NCBI GenBank assembly: GCA_015295905.1
Contig: DVEB01000087.1
Location: forward strand, 1 to 48,472
Origin: Synechococcales cyanobacterium M55_K2018_004
GTDB lineage: Bacteria > Cyanobacteriota > Cyanobacteriia > Elainellales > Elainellaceae
Direction of reading: 5' to 3'
DNA length: 48,472 nucleotides
Positions within the stretch are counted from its first letter, which is position 1; each line of letters starts with the position of its first letter. Made by a program: the position numbers and the translations under genes. The notes under the pieces are model-generated. The model was not told the DNA's origin. It saw only the letters and a program-made list of their open reading frames with translations, and did no database searches. Positions 1 through 8,659 of the stretch are shown here, one piece after another.

Positions 1-79
1 CCCCAAAAGCCTCAATCCTCCGTGCGCGTCGCGCACGGAAAAGCAAGGGTTTCAGCTTATCCAGAATTCACGTCACGTT
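1..79 (-). mobile_element. Element P, copy A, cut by the window edge
   Basis: On the minus strand it starts with the left terminal repeat (AACGTG...GAATTC, then GGATAAGCTGAAACCC) and runs into the first hairpin, whose core GTGCGCG-A-CGCGCAC is intact. The outer stem has decayed: the two arms no longer match beyond the core. The second hairpin lies beyond the window start. The left end carries an extra ACGTG. It lies downstream of purD. Confidence 0.8.
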
Positions 80-108
80 AAAAACCAGCGATTCTCAAGC
101 TCAAAACT

Positions 109-153
109 AGGAATCGGAGGGGCGCAGCCGCAGGGTGCGCCCCTCCGATTCCT
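109..153 (-). terminator. Intrinsic terminator of purD
   Basis: A perfect inverted repeat with 18-nt arms (109-126 and 136-153) and a 9-nt loop. On the minus strand it begins 10 nt after the purD stop codon and is followed by TAGTTTTG. A strong GC-rich stem with a short T-run fits a Rho-independent terminator. Confidence 0.75.
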
Positions 154-159
154 GATGTG

Positions 160-188
160 ATGTTAGCCCGCCACGGGTGGGCTAACAT
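160..188 (-). repeat. Hairpin across the purD stop codon
   Basis: Ten-nt arms ATGTTAGCCC (160-169) and GGGCTAACAT (179-188) with a 9-nt loop. The arm at 160-169 contains the TAA stop of purD (163-165), so the stem would form over the end of the reading frame, just upstream of the main terminator hairpin. Confidence 0.6.
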
Positions 189-1485
189 TTCCTACCTTCA
201 GGACGCGGTGACCAATATCTCGCCGATAATAGGCTCCTTCAAACTGGATGCGATCGCACGCAGCATAGGCCCGGTCAATTGCCTCCTGCAAACTCTCACC
301 CACTGCCGTCACCCCCAACACTCGCCCACCATCAGTCACAACATCCGGTGGCTTGAGGCGAGTGCCCGCATGAAACACAATCGCCCCCGTTGCTTCCGCC
401 GCTTCAATGCCCCGGATGGGAAACCCTTTCTGAAAATCACCCGGATAGCCCCCAGAGGCCATTACCACACAGGCAGCCGCTCCGGCTTTCCACTCCAGCG
501 GCGGGAAGGACTCCAGCCGCTGCTGAGCACAGGCCAGCAGCAAGCTATCTAAGGGAGTATCCAGCAAGGGCAGCACAACCTGGGTCTCTGGATCCCCAAA
601 GCGACAGTTAAACTCAATCACATTCGGGTCGCCCTGGGGCGTAATCATCAGTCCAGCATATAGAATCCCCCGGTAGTCGATGCCACGTTTGCGGAGGGTG
701 GCGATCGCTGGTTCTAAAATTTCCCGTTGAATGCGTTCCATCAAGGCTGAAGTTACTACAGGGGCTGGTGCATAGGCTCCCATACCGCCCGTGTTGGCCC
801 CAGTGTCCCCCTCGCCAATGCGCTTGTGATCCTGGGCTGGCAACAGGGGGCGAATCGTGAGACCATCCGTGACTGCTAGCACAGACGCTTCTTCCCCCAT
901 CAAATAGGCTTCAATCACCACCCGCTTACCCGCTTCGCCAAACTGCCCGCCAAAGGCAGCTTCCAGAGCAGCCTGGGCTTCCTCCAAGGTTGTGGCGACC
1001 GTGACTCCTTTCCCGGCAGCTAAGCCATCCGCCTTGATCACAATCGGGGCACCTTGGGCTTTCGTGTAGGCGATCGCCTGCGATAGGTCAGTAAACACAG
1101 CCGCCTTTGCCGTAGGGATGCCAGCTTCCTGCATTAAGTCCTTGGCCCAAGCTTTGCTGGCCTCAATTTGAGCACCTGCTTGGGTGGGGCCAAACACTGT
1201 CAGGCCCTGCTGTTGCAACGCATCCGTGATTCCCGCCGCCAGGGGTGCCTCCGGGCCAACCACCGTCAAGCCAATGTTATTCACCAGGGCAAACCGGGCA
1301 ATGCCTTCAAAATCACTCATCGACAGCGCCAAGTTGCGGCAACGAGGCAGGGTAGCAGTCCCACCATTGCCCGGAATGCAAACCACCTCAGAAATGTGGG
1401 GCGATTGCAGTAGTTTCCAGGCGAGCGTATGTTCTCGTCCACCGTTTCCAATCACTAAAGCTTTCACACCAACTGCACTCCCCAT
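163..1485 (-). CDS. purD: Phosphoribosylamine--glycine ligase (GARS)
   Basis: Catalyses the ATP-dependent joining of phosphoribosylamine and glycine in purine synthesis; cytosolic. The N-terminus has the GARS signature (ALVIGNGGREHTLAWKL) and the C-terminal half has the ATP-grasp metal-binding motif NCRFGDPETQ. ATG at 1485 gives 440 aa and GTG at 1467 gives 434 aa; both fit the family's usual 420-440. The frame is open up to 1581, but that extension (CSVRKTSKPEG...) does not resemble the family. It is a single gene, convergent to nothing in the window, and ends in a strong hairpin terminator. Family assignment is secure; the exact start is not. Confidence 0.95.
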   Translation of the reverse strand: MGSAVGVKALVIGNGGREHTLAWKLLQSPHISEVVCIPGNGGTATLPRCRNLALSMSDFEGIARFALVNNIGLTVVGPEAPLAAGITDALQQQGLTVFGPTQAGAQIEASKAWAKDLMQEAGIPTAKAAVFTDLSQAIAYTKAQGAPIVIKADGLAAGKGVTVATTLEEAQAALEAAFGGQFGEAGKRVVIEAYLMGEEASVLAVTDGLTIRPLLPAQDHKRIGEGDTGANTGGMGAYAPAPVVTSALMERIQREILEPAIATLRKRGIDYRGILYAGLMITPQGDPNVIEFNCRFGDPETQVVLPLLDTPLDSLLLACAQQRLESFPPLEWKAGAAACVVMASGGYPGDFQKGFPIRGIEAAEATGAIVFHAGTRLKPPDVVTDGGRVLGVTAVGESLQEAIDRAYAACDRIQFEGAYYRRDIGHRVLKVGNVSPPVAG

Positions 1486-1606
1486 TGTGGCAACTGAAGC
1501 ATCTAGAGCAAGGCTGCTCTCTGGCAAGCGGGGGCAAAGTCCCTCTGGCTTGCTTGTTTTTCTGACTGAGCAACACTCCACAGAGCATTTTATTATGTCA
1601 CTTTGT

Positions 1607-2326
1607 CTAGGAATTTGTTGATGATTTTGGCAGAGAAAAACTCAACTGCTGCTCTGTTGAAAGAAGTCCCGACGCGAGTTTATGGGCAAAGCGGGTGGTC
1701 TCAGGCAGGCGGTAGCGGGTGGTGCAGCCCATCACATAGACGATCGCCGTTTCCAGAGAAATGCGGTGACCTGGAGAAATGAACAGTGGATTGGTATTCA
1801 CACGAGTCCGCAGGACGGCCCCGATTGTTTCACCCTGGTGTCGCAGCGGCACCCAGGCCCCCCGCTGGTTGGGTACCGGGTCATGCGTCCCCACTAACCG
1901 TGATTTGCCTACACCGATGCTGGGAATCTGGGTCAAGAGGCCCAGGTGACAGGCAATTCCCAGCCGGCGGGGATGGGCGATGCCTTGACCATCACACAGC
2001 AACAGGTCAGGGGTCAGTTGCAGTGTTTCCAGGGCATCCAGAACCGTGGGGACTTCTCGAAAGGAGAGCAACCCTGGAATGTAGGGAAAAGTAGTGGGAC
2101 GACGGGCGATCGCCACCTCCAGCAACTGCAAATCGGGGAACCCCAACACCGCCACCGCAGCCCGAGTCGTGTTCCCGCCCTGCTCAAACCCGACATCAAT
2201 CCCTGCCACCCGCTGCACGTCCCCGAAGTCGTCCTGGGTCACGACTTCGGCGCGCAACACCTGCTGCAGGGCGATCGCCTCCTCTGCGGTTAAATTCCAG
2301 TCATGGCGGTGGTAGATCTTGACCAT
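1607..2326 (-). CDS. nfi: Endonuclease V (deoxyinosine 3' endonuclease)
   Basis: A DNA repair nuclease that nicks the second phosphodiester bond 3' of deoxyinosine. The 239-residue protein has the family motifs in order: VAGIDVGF (first catalytic Asp), the wedge motif PYIPGLLSFRE, LLCDGQGIAHPRRLG (second catalytic Asp) and IGVGKSRLVG. Length matches bacterial EndoV. It is transcribed divergently from the HlyD-type gene, with 79 nt between the two starts, so the promoters share that gap. It lies just upstream of purD on the same strand (about 120 nt), so cotranscription is possible. The family call is firm. Confidence 0.94.
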   Translation of the reverse strand: MVKIYHRHDWNLTAEEAIALQQVLRAEVVTQDDFGDVQRVAGIDVGFEQGGNTTRAAVAVLGFPDLQLLEVAIARRPTTFPYIPGLLSFREVPTVLDALETLQLTPDLLLCDGQGIAHPRRLGIACHLGLLTQIPSIGVGKSRLVGTHDPVPNQRGAWVPLRHQGETIGAVLRTRVNTNPLFISPGHRISLETAIVYVMGCTTRYRLPETTRFAHKLASGLLSTEQQLSFSLPKSSTNS

Positions 2327-2405
2327 GTTTCAATCTTCCCCACAATTGCAAGTCTCACTCCTATGATGGGAACGATTGACTGGTCAGTGCTACTCCTTCT
2401 TGCGT

Positions 2406-3788
2406 ATGGCTTCTATTCCTCCCAACACCCCCGTACAGGCACGGCAGACCCGCCAGCGGTTTGCCAACCCAGAAGACTATCTCTCCTTCGAGTTAGGCAA
2501 GGCGGTACGAGAATTGCCTCCCGTCTATACCCGCTTGCTGGCAGGGACGATCACCGCGATCATGCTGGGAGCGATCGGCTGGGCACACTTCAGCCATGTC
2601 GATGAGGTGGCGGTCGCCAGAGGCGAGCTGGTGCCTACCCAGACGATTCGTCCGGTGCAGGCGCTCCAGGGCGGCAAGATCCGGGCAATTCGGGTCAAGG
2701 AGGGCGATCGCGTACAGACGGGTCAGGTGCTGATCGAACAGGATGCAGCGGTATCGCAGGCAGAGGTCGATCGCCTAACGCAGTCCGTCCGTCTGCTGCG
2801 ACAAGAAATTGACCGCCTAGAGGCCGAGCGTGCTGGACAGACCAACACTGACACACCCTTACAAAATGAGTTACTGGCGGCTCGTTTGCAGGAGTTTGAC
2901 GACCGTCAGGCTGCCGCCAGAGCCGAGGCCAGCCGACAGCAAGCCCAGATTGGGGAAGCGCAAGCCCGCCTAGCCCGCTTGCAGGAAAACCTCCAGAATG
3001 CCCGCCGCACCCTAGTCAACGCCGTCGAACGGGAGCGCAGCCTACGGACCTTGGTCGATCCCAGCAATGGTGCAGTGCCCCGGTTTGACTACCTGGAAGC
3101 CAAGGACCGGCTGACCCAGGCTCAGGACCAAGTGGCCTCACTGGAACAGGACATTGCGGCTCAACAGGAGGCCATCCGTCAGGCTCAGGCCGCTTATCTA
3201 GTCGCACAACAGGCAGCAAAGCGGCTATCCTCTGAACGACAGAGCGAAATTCTCAGTCAGCTTAACCAACGCAGGCAGGAACTCGCCAATTTAGAAGGCC
3301 AGCTTCAGCAGTCCACCCGTCAACAAGAGCAGGAAACCGTCCGTGCCCCCATTGCGGGAACCGTTTATCGCCTGCAAGCCTCCCTGGCGGAGGGCACAGT
3401 GCAGCCGGGGGAAGAACTGCTGTCCATCCTGCCGGAGAATAATCATTTACTCCTAGAAGTGAAAATCTTAAATCAGGACATTGGTTTTATTACACCGGGG
3501 ATGCGAGCAAAGGTAAAGCTGACGACCTTTCCCTTTCAAGAATTTGGCACGATTGAGGGTGAAGTGGTGCAGGTCAGTCCTAACGCCACGCTAGACCAAG
3601 ATTTAGGGCTGGTGTTTACTGCTCAGGTGCGGCTCAGTCGCAACACGATGCGGGTGAAGGGGCAAGATGTGGCATTGGTGCCAGGAATGACAGCGATCGC
3701 CGAGATCGTCACCCGGCAGCGCTCCGTGCTGACCTTCCTGCTGGAGCCAATCACTCGCCGGTTCGACGAAGCCTTTCAAGCTCGTTGA
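2406..3788 (+). CDS. HlyD-family periplasmic adaptor (membrane fusion protein)
   Basis: Membrane fusion component of a type I secretion or efflux system, linking an inner-membrane ABC exporter to an outer-membrane channel. The 460-residue protein has a short cytoplasmic N-terminus, one transmembrane segment near residues 48-66 (LLAGTITAIMLGAIGWAHF), a lipoyl/biotinyl half-motif (GGKIRAIRVKEGDRVQTGQ), a long Gln/Ala-rich coiled coil at roughly 120-310, the second lipoyl half (APIAGTVYRL) and a beta-barrel C-terminus. ATG at 2406 is chosen over the upstream in-frame ATG at 2376 because family proteins start close to this point. No ABC exporter or TolC-type gene lies in the window, so the partner must be encoded elsewhere. 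Substrate unknown. Confidence 0.9.
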   Translation: MASIPPNTPVQARQTRQRFANPEDYLSFELGKAVRELPPVYTRLLAGTITAIMLGAIGWAHFSHVDEVAVARGELVPTQTIRPVQALQGGKIRAIRVKEGDRVQTGQVLIEQDAAVSQAEVDRLTQSVRLLRQEIDRLEAERAGQTNTDTPLQNELLAARLQEFDDRQAAARAEASRQQAQIGEAQARLARLQENLQNARRTLVNAVERERSLRTLVDPSNGAVPRFDYLEAKDRLTQAQDQVASLEQDIAAQQEAIRQAQAAYLVAQQAAKRLSSERQSEILSQLNQRRQELANLEGQLQQSTRQQEQETVRAPIAGTVYRLQASLAEGTVQPGEELLSILPENNHLLLEVKILNQDIGFITPGMRAKVKLTTFPFQEFGTIEGEVVQVSPNATLDQDLGLVFTAQVRLSRNTMRVKGQDVALVPGMTAIAEIVTRQRSVLTFLLEPITRRFDEAFQAR

Positions 3789-3829
3789 GGCGCGGACAGT
3801 GTCATTGGTGTCTTAGCACGGTGTCATTC

Positions 3830-3985
3830 GCGTCAGTTCAGCTTAAGCGGGCTGTAGAGCGCTGCCTGGTACGCGGCGTCACACAATCTTTGATGTTCTC
3901 TGCACGACGCGCACAAAAAAGCAAGGGTTTTAGGGCACCGCGCTTGGCGCGGTGCCCTAAAACCCTCTTAACCAGAACTGACGTT
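3830..3985 (+). mobile_element. Element P, copy B
   Basis: The right half is well kept: the second hairpin TTTTAGGGCACC...GGTGCCCTAAAA, then the right terminal repeat ending GAACTGACGTT. The first hairpin has decayed. The left boundary (CGTCAGTTC...TTAAGCGGG) resembles an inverted right terminal repeat rather than a left one, suggesting rearrangement. The element ends 2 nt short of the stop codon of the TPR gene, in a convergent gene pair. Confidence 0.75.
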
Positions 3986-3987
3986 CA

Positions 3988-5169
3988 TTACTGTCTAAGC
4001 TCCTGCAATTGGGTGGTGAAATAGTCTGTCCTTTGGGGATAGTTTAACTGCTGAGACAGCTTGAGTGCCTGTTCAAAGGCGATCGCCGCCTCTCCCCGAT
4101 TTCCCTCAGCCCGTTGGATGCGGCCAATTTGTGCGAAGGTATTCATCACTCCCAACTGGTCGTAGGTCTGCTGATGCACGTCCAGCAACAGACGGTAGAC
4201 TACTAACGCATCCGCAGGACGGTTGAGGGACTCGTACAATGTTGCCAGACGTTGCAGGGCATCGGCAGCAAAGCCGTACTGCTGGGTCGTGCGGGCCAGG
4301 ACAAAGGCTTCCTGATACTGGAGCGCCGCTTCACGGGGGCGATTGAGGGCGCGGTGGTTATCGCCAATTGCCAGCTTCAACGGCAGAATGAGCAGGGGTT
4401 GCTGCCGCCGCTGGTACAGGTCGATGAGTTGCTGCTGGGCGACGATCGCCCGTTCGCGCTCGTTCCCTCGCTGATAGAGGTAGGCTAACTGCTGTAAAGC
4501 CTCGGCCTCAGCGATGAGATCCCGTTCATTACGGGCGATCGCCAACAGATCCCGATACACGGCTGCTGCTTCGGCGTAGTTAAACCAGGCCAGGTGAAGT
4601 TGGGCCAGCGCAAGCAGAGCCGTCTTCTCCGCAGGGCGATCGCCCGTCTGCCTAGCTCTAGTCAGGTGTTGGGTCTGGAGTGCAACCGCTGGATCATAGG
4701 CTCTCACCGCCTGATAGCCCGCTGCGATCGCCTGGAGAAGCGCTGTATCGATTGGCGACTGGCGCTGTGCCTGAGCCTCAATCTGTTGCAGGCGTTGGGT
4801 GATGGCTCGCACCAGGACGAATTGATTTTCACGCCATGCAATTGCCCCCACCCGGTTGAGCGCGGCCACCTCCTCCTGGACCCCCAGATACCGGCGCAAC
4901 CGCAATTCCCGCATCCAGATCTCGAAGGCAGCCGCAGTATCGCCCCCCTGCAAGGCCGTTTCACCCTGCTGCTGCAAGACATCCAGCGATCGCCGCAAGT
5001 CTCCAATCTCTAGGGGGCTGAGGGGACGGGCAATCGGGGGACGGGGCAGCAAGGGGTCAGGTTGGGTCGTTTCGAGCGGATTGACCAAGGGGGAGGCAAC
5101 CCCTGGTGTTGCAAGTGTTACCCCCAATCCGAACGCAATTAATCCTGCTTGAACCCGGCTCAAATTCAT
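3988..5169 (-). CDS. Exported TPR-repeat protein
   Basis: Residues 1-26 form a signal peptide (MNLSRVQAGLIAFGLGV, then TLATPGVASP). The remaining roughly 365 residues are Ala/Gln/Leu-rich helical repeats of TPR type: for example the AAAVYRDLLAIARNERD, ALQYQEAFVLARTTQQY and AAIAFEQALKLSQQLNY units. It is probably a periplasmic protein-protein interaction scaffold. No enzymatic motif is visible, and the partner is unknown. The gene is convergent with the HlyD-type gene, with a copy of element P ending 2 nt beyond its stop codon. Confidence 0.85.
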   Translation of the reverse strand: MNLSRVQAGLIAFGLGVTLATPGVASPLVNPLETTQPDPLLPRPPIARPLSPLEIGDLRRSLDVLQQQGETALQGGDTAAAFEIWMRELRLRRYLGVQEEVAALNRVGAIAWRENQFVLVRAITQRLQQIEAQAQRQSPIDTALLQAIAAGYQAVRAYDPAVALQTQHLTRARQTGDRPAEKTALLALAQLHLAWFNYAEAAAVYRDLLAIARNERDLIAEAEALQQLAYLYQRGNERERAIVAQQQLIDLYQRRQQPLLILPLKLAIGDNHRALNRPREAALQYQEAFVLARTTQQYGFAADALQRLATLYESLNRPADALVVYRLLLDVHQQTYDQLGVMNTFAQIGRIQRAEGNRGEAAIAFEQALKLSQQLNYPQRTDYFTTQLQELRQ

Positions 5170-5739
5170 TGGCTTCTACCTTGTGATGGCCCCCTTTCAG
5201 AGGGGCGATCGCCTTCCCTCAGGACGCTTGCCCACCATCCAGAGTTCCTCAGCACATCGTTCATGTAATCGCCACTGTAACAGACATTGCCCTCAGCGAA
5301 CGGCCTTACCCAGCAATCCTCCCCGGTCTTATAGCGCTCGTGCACATTCTCCGTGCCTCTGTGGTGATTGCTTGACCAGTCCTGGCGATTACTTCAAGGT
5401 AACGCTGAACTCGTGCATATTACTCTGTGCCTCTGTGATGATTGCTTGCCTCTGTCGTGATGTTTACAGAGCATTTAATCCTCTCAGAGCAGCAAGGGAC
5501 AGCAGAGACAATGCTAAACCTTAAGACAAATGCAGGATTTGTTCAACAACGACCAGTCAAATTTCAGAATAATAGGATCCTAGGTTCTAGTTGAGTGGTG
5601 GCGGTTTGGAGCCGCACTGCGCCACGAAGCTGGAATTGCACACAACAGCACTCCCAGAATTTTCCTTGCTTTGCGCTGTTCAGGAAGTTGAGAGCATCGC
5701 CCGCCTCACTCCCAGTCCTTCCGAGACAGGAGCTTCACA
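5170..5739. other. Intergenic region with a short direct repeat
   Basis: A 570-nt gap between divergent genes. It contains two imperfect copies of a sequence of about 20 nt, TGCCTCTGTGGTGATTGCTTG (about 5353) and TGCCTCTGTGATGATTGCTTG (about 5430), with a shortened echo after the second. An open frame at 5183-5524 has no protein-like features. I see no RNA gene. A good Shine-Dalgarno (AGGAG, near 5728) precedes the next gene. Confidence 0.5.
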
Positions 5740-6660
5740 ATGTCTCAAAATGCGCTGACCTATTTTCCTGGTGAGTCCCAAGACGCACTCTCAATTCACG
5801 ATCGAGTCCAGATTGCACTGGCGATCGCCGAACCTGACCTACTCAAGTCTCTGCTGGTCAACTGCACACCTGCCCTGGCCCACCCCGACCGCCTAGGCAT
5901 GGTGACGGCCTCGATTGGGGTACCCGTTGAGTCGCGGCAAGTCGCAGATGGGGTAATTGCCTACGAGACAGTCCACTGTGTCCTAGCAGATTCACCCGCA
6001 GCAATTGAAGAACAGATTGCCGCCCGCACAGAACCCAAACTACTACGGCGAGAATTTCTCAAACTGACGCGCTGCGAGTCGGAAACCTACACGCTGGGGA
6101 AAAACCTCACCTTGGCCCAGGCGATCGCGCTGCTCGAGCACGCAGGCTTTGGGCCTGAAGCAGTCGCAGATATTATCAACATTCCCACCGAAGCTTGGCA
6201 CAAGTCCTGGTGGTACACACTGGACAGTGAAGGCAATTTCTCGGTGCCATTCCTACGCCTGATGCGGACGCTGCGCTTCCCAGATGGCAGCTTCACTCTG
6301 CAATACAAGGACTATTTTGCCCAAGATAAACCCACCTGCTTCACTCGCCACCAACACAAGGTTCTGATCGAGATCAAGGCAGCCGCCCATAGCTTCCGCA
6401 AAACCCTGGAGCGCATTAATCTTGCCAGAGCACACCTGGGAATTCAGCAGGCATTGCTGATCTGCGATCGCCTCTCCCCGCTTGAAGCCCAGGGATTTAT
6501 GAGCCAGGGGATCAGTGTCTACACTGCGCAAGAACTGGTGCTGCACACCCACTCTGACTGCTCCCTCTGCATCAACTCCGACTGTCCGCTCAATGGGCAG
6601 GAAGACTCCCCTGTGCTGATGTGCAAGCGCTTCTGCATCGATGCTCTGCCTCAGGATTGA
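5740..6660 (+). CDS. Conserved cyanobacterial protein; possible PD-(D/E)XK-like domain with C-terminal Cys cluster
   Basis: Not firmly recognised; 306 aa, soluble, no signal peptide. Residues about 205-265 read as a strand (KVLIEIKAA, with E211 and K213), a long helix, a second strand (ALLICDR) and a strand/helix ending QGISVYTAQEL. That resembles the E-x-K core of restriction-endonuclease-like folds. It is followed by Cys274-x2-Cys277-x4-Cys282 and Cys295-x3-Cys299, a likely metal or Fe-S site. The N-terminal 160 residues have no feature I can name. ATG is supported by AGGAG 9-12 nt upstream. It is convergent with the DUF4126 gene, 11 nt apart. The nuclease fold is inference from pattern only. 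Confidence 0.75.
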   Translation: MSQNALTYFPGESQDALSIHDRVQIALAIAEPDLLKSLLVNCTPALAHPDRLGMVTASIGVPVESRQVADGVIAYETVHCVLADSPAAIEEQIAARTEPKLLRREFLKLTRCESETYTLGKNLTLAQAIALLEHAGFGPEAVADIINIPTEAWHKSWWYTLDSEGNFSVPFLRLMRTLRFPDGSFTLQYKDYFAQDKPTCFTRHQHKVLIEIKAAAHSFRKTLERINLARAHLGIQQALLICDRLSPLEAQGFMSQGISVYTAQELVLHTHSDCSLCINSDCPLNGQEDSPVLMCKRFCIDALPQD

Positions 6661-6671
6661 ACCACCCCGCG

Positions 6672-7262
6672 TTAATCTGGATCCTGTTTCCCCCGACGCG
6701 GGTGGCGGGGGTTCTGCTGCGACTGCTCCCGATACCAGCGCTGCCACTCCACGGAACTGCGGATGGCCAACCACAACAATAGGAGGGCGATCAGTCCTCC
6801 CTGCTGGGGTGCATCGAAGGCAAACAGCACCAGAGTGACACAGAGAAAATCCTGTATGAAAATTGCCCAGAGGGGTAAGCCTCGCAATCGATAAAACCAA
6901 CCCACTTGCACGAGGTGTAGCACTAGTGCCAGCAATCCCCCCACCACTCCAACTATAGGGATCAGCCAGCTCATCATCTGCACACTGCGGGCAACGGCAA
7001 TTCCAGCGATCGCCCCAACGATAGGACTGAGTGCCAACTCAACAATCTGTAGGAGGCGCTGGGCGACACGTTCCTTTGAGAAGAGCAGCTCTATCAAAGA
7101 CCAGCTCACTAACACACCCAGCACGATCGGGGGAGAGATCTGCGACAAGATCGGTACATTTGACCACAGATCGTTGCTCAAAAGGCCAATCAACAGGAGC
7201 GGCAGGGCGAGGCGAATCCCAGCAGCAGCGGAAATGGAAAGGGCAGCGAGTAGCTCGATCAT
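6672..7262 (-). CDS. DUF4126-type integral membrane protein
   Basis: 196 aa, with about five hydrophobic segments: residues 3-28, 42-60, 75-92, 96-118 and 130-165. The N-terminus LAALSISAAAGIRLALPLLLIGL and the Gly-rich PIVGAIAGIAV repeat fit the DUF4126 family. The C-terminus is a charged cytoplasmic tail (REQSQQNPRHPRRGKQDPD). Function is unknown for the family. It sits 50 nt from tRNA-Arg on the same strand and could be read from the tRNA promoter. The family call is from memory of the pattern. Confidence 0.8.
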   Translation of the reverse strand: MIELLAALSISAAAGIRLALPLLLIGLLSNDLWSNVPILSQISPPIVLGVLVSWSLIELLFSKERVAQRLLQIVELALSPIVGAIAGIAVARSVQMMSWLIPIVGVVGGLLALVLHLVQVGWFYRLRGLPLWAIFIQDFLCVTLVLFAFDAPQQGGLIALLLLWLAIRSSVEWQRWYREQSQQNPRHPRRGKQDPD

Positions 7263-7313
7263 GAATCACTACATTTCCAATTCCACAACTACCACGAACT
7301 GGACTGAGTGAAA

Positions 7314-7387
7314 CGCCCCAGGCAGGACTCGAACCTGCGACCAACTGCTTAGAAGGCAGTTGCTCTATCCAGCTGAGCTACTGGAGC
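7314..7387 (-). tRNA. tRNA-Arg (anticodon UCU)
   Basis: A complete cloverleaf on the minus strand: acceptor stem GCTCCAG/CTGGGGC, D-arm AGCTCAGCTGGATAGAGC, anticodon loop CTTCTAA (anticodon TCT), T-arm CGCAGGTTCGAGTCCTGC. The discriminator base is G and CCA is not encoded. It decodes AGA (and AGG by wobble). Confidence 0.96.
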
Positions 7388-7844
7388 ATCAATGCAAGCG
7401 GAGGCAGCGGTGACTGGAGGCAAGTCCAGCGAGAGATTGGAGCTAATTGAACCACAAAATCATCTTTTTACGTTAACCATTGCTCTGAACCAGGGCACTA
7501 TGGAGAAAGCGATTTTGCATTCCAAAACCACTATAGTACAAGGCAGACGGGAAGGGCAGATCAAACCTGTGGCATCTGAACGACCCCTCGGACGATGCCC
7601 ACCCAGGGATTGCATGGGATGAACCGCGGGAACTCGGTTTTTGCAGCGCTCCGCTAAAGTAGTCCGGCAAATCGGGTGTACACTTAAACCAATTCTTTGC
7701 GGTTGGCGCTTCCTCAGGACAGAAGCCAAATCTCTTTTCGTTTTGCCTCTTTGTCTGTGTGGACCTCCGCTTTCGCAGATGAGTTCTGCCTGTACCCCTT
7801 GCCCCGCCCCACTTCCGCCCCGATAGGAGACCATTGGCAGCGTC
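7388..7844. other. Intergenic region, no gene seen
   Basis: Holds the promoter of the tRNA on the minus strand and the leader of the following gene. Several frames are open but none has protein-like composition or a ribosome-binding site. No hairpin of note. Confidence 0.5.
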
Positions 7845-8534
7845 ATGTTTATCTTAAAGCGGCAGGATGTCGAGATTACTAGTGTTCAGCATCCCAAAAA
7901 GGAGCAACAGATCCCAATTTTGCACTACCAGGGGCAAACATTTCGCCTAATTAGCGTGTTCAATGCAGCTCAGGAAGAGGAGGCCAAGGCATTTTGGCGA
8001 GACCTGACTGACAATCGGGGGAAAGCCTGTGTGCTCCTGGAGGAGCCAGAACGGTATAGCGTGTGGGGCAAGGTGCGCTTAGAACAACTGGCCGCAGAAA
8101 TGTCTGAGCCTACTCCGGTCGCAACCCGCAGTGTTACAACTGCAGCCCCCCCGGCGTTTATCCAAGCGGCCCTAGTGCTGCTACAGGCTGTTTATTTTGA
8201 TATCGAAGATTTGTTGGGAGCGCGACAGGCTGGCGTATTTCAGAAGGAAATTGCTGGCGTGTTTCAGCAGGGCCGCTTCCCACAAACCGAGTCGGCTGAC
8301 GCGATCGCCCAACTGATGACGGTTGATCCCCTGGCTTCGCTGCAAATGCCACCCTGGCAGGAACATCATCTGCATACGCTGTTGCAGGAGTTATTTCGCC
8401 TGGGCAAGCAACATTTTGGGAATGCTAGCTTCACTGGGCGCGTCTTAGATGCTTTGCAGGATATGTCTGCGGGCGATCGCCAACAGTTTCTCTCCTGGCT
8501 CCAGCAGTCCCCTGCTGGCAAAGACTGGAAATAG
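7845..8534 (+). CDS. Conserved cyanobacterial protein (Npun_F0813-like)
   Basis: 229 aa, soluble. The strongly conserved-looking N-terminus (MFILKRQDVEITSVQHPK, then PILHYQGQTFRLISVFNA) matches my recollection of a cyanobacteria-only family named after Npun_F0813. A Pro/Ala linker near residues 88-105 separates it from a helical C-terminal domain (residues about 110-225) rich in Gln and Leu. No catalytic motif is visible and the function is unknown. It appears to be a single gene. A purine-rich AGGAG lies 15 nt upstream of the ATG, farther than optimal. Confidence 0.8.
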   Translation: MFILKRQDVEITSVQHPKKEQQIPILHYQGQTFRLISVFNAAQEEEAKAFWRDLTDNRGKACVLLEEPERYSVWGKVRLEQLAAEMSEPTPVATRSVTTAAPPAFIQAALVLLQAVYFDIEDLLGARQAGVFQKEIAGVFQQGRFPQTESADAIAQLMTVDPLASLQMPPWQEHHLHTLLQELFRLGKQHFGNASFTGRVLDALQDMSAGDRQQFLSWLQQSPAGKDWK

Positions 8535-8540
8535 GGCAAA

Positions 8541-8563
8541 CGACTAGTCACGACTAGTCACGA
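8541..8563. repeat. Short tandem repeat
   Basis: The decamer CGACTAGTCA occurs twice in tandem, followed by CGAC, just after the stop codon of the preceding gene. ACTAGT within each unit is self-complementary. Confidence 0.6.
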
Positions 8564-8659
8564 CCAATCCACTGTGGTCATCATCAAGTTTGTTCGCTCT
8601 ACTCCCAAATCACTAAACTCCTAACCCCTTTCTTGTCATTCCTGAAAATCTTTCCCTGT

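Noticed and set aside
2406-3788. Complete type I secretion operon
   Set aside because: Only the adaptor gene is present; flanking genes are endonuclease V and an unrelated TPR protein.
5183-5524. 113-codon plus-strand frame
   Set aside because: Low-quality composition, no ribosome-binding site, and includes a short direct repeat; probably chance.
6253-6900. 215-codon minus-strand frame
   Set aside because: Straddles the convergent ends of the Cys-cluster gene and the DUF4126 gene; no protein-like features.
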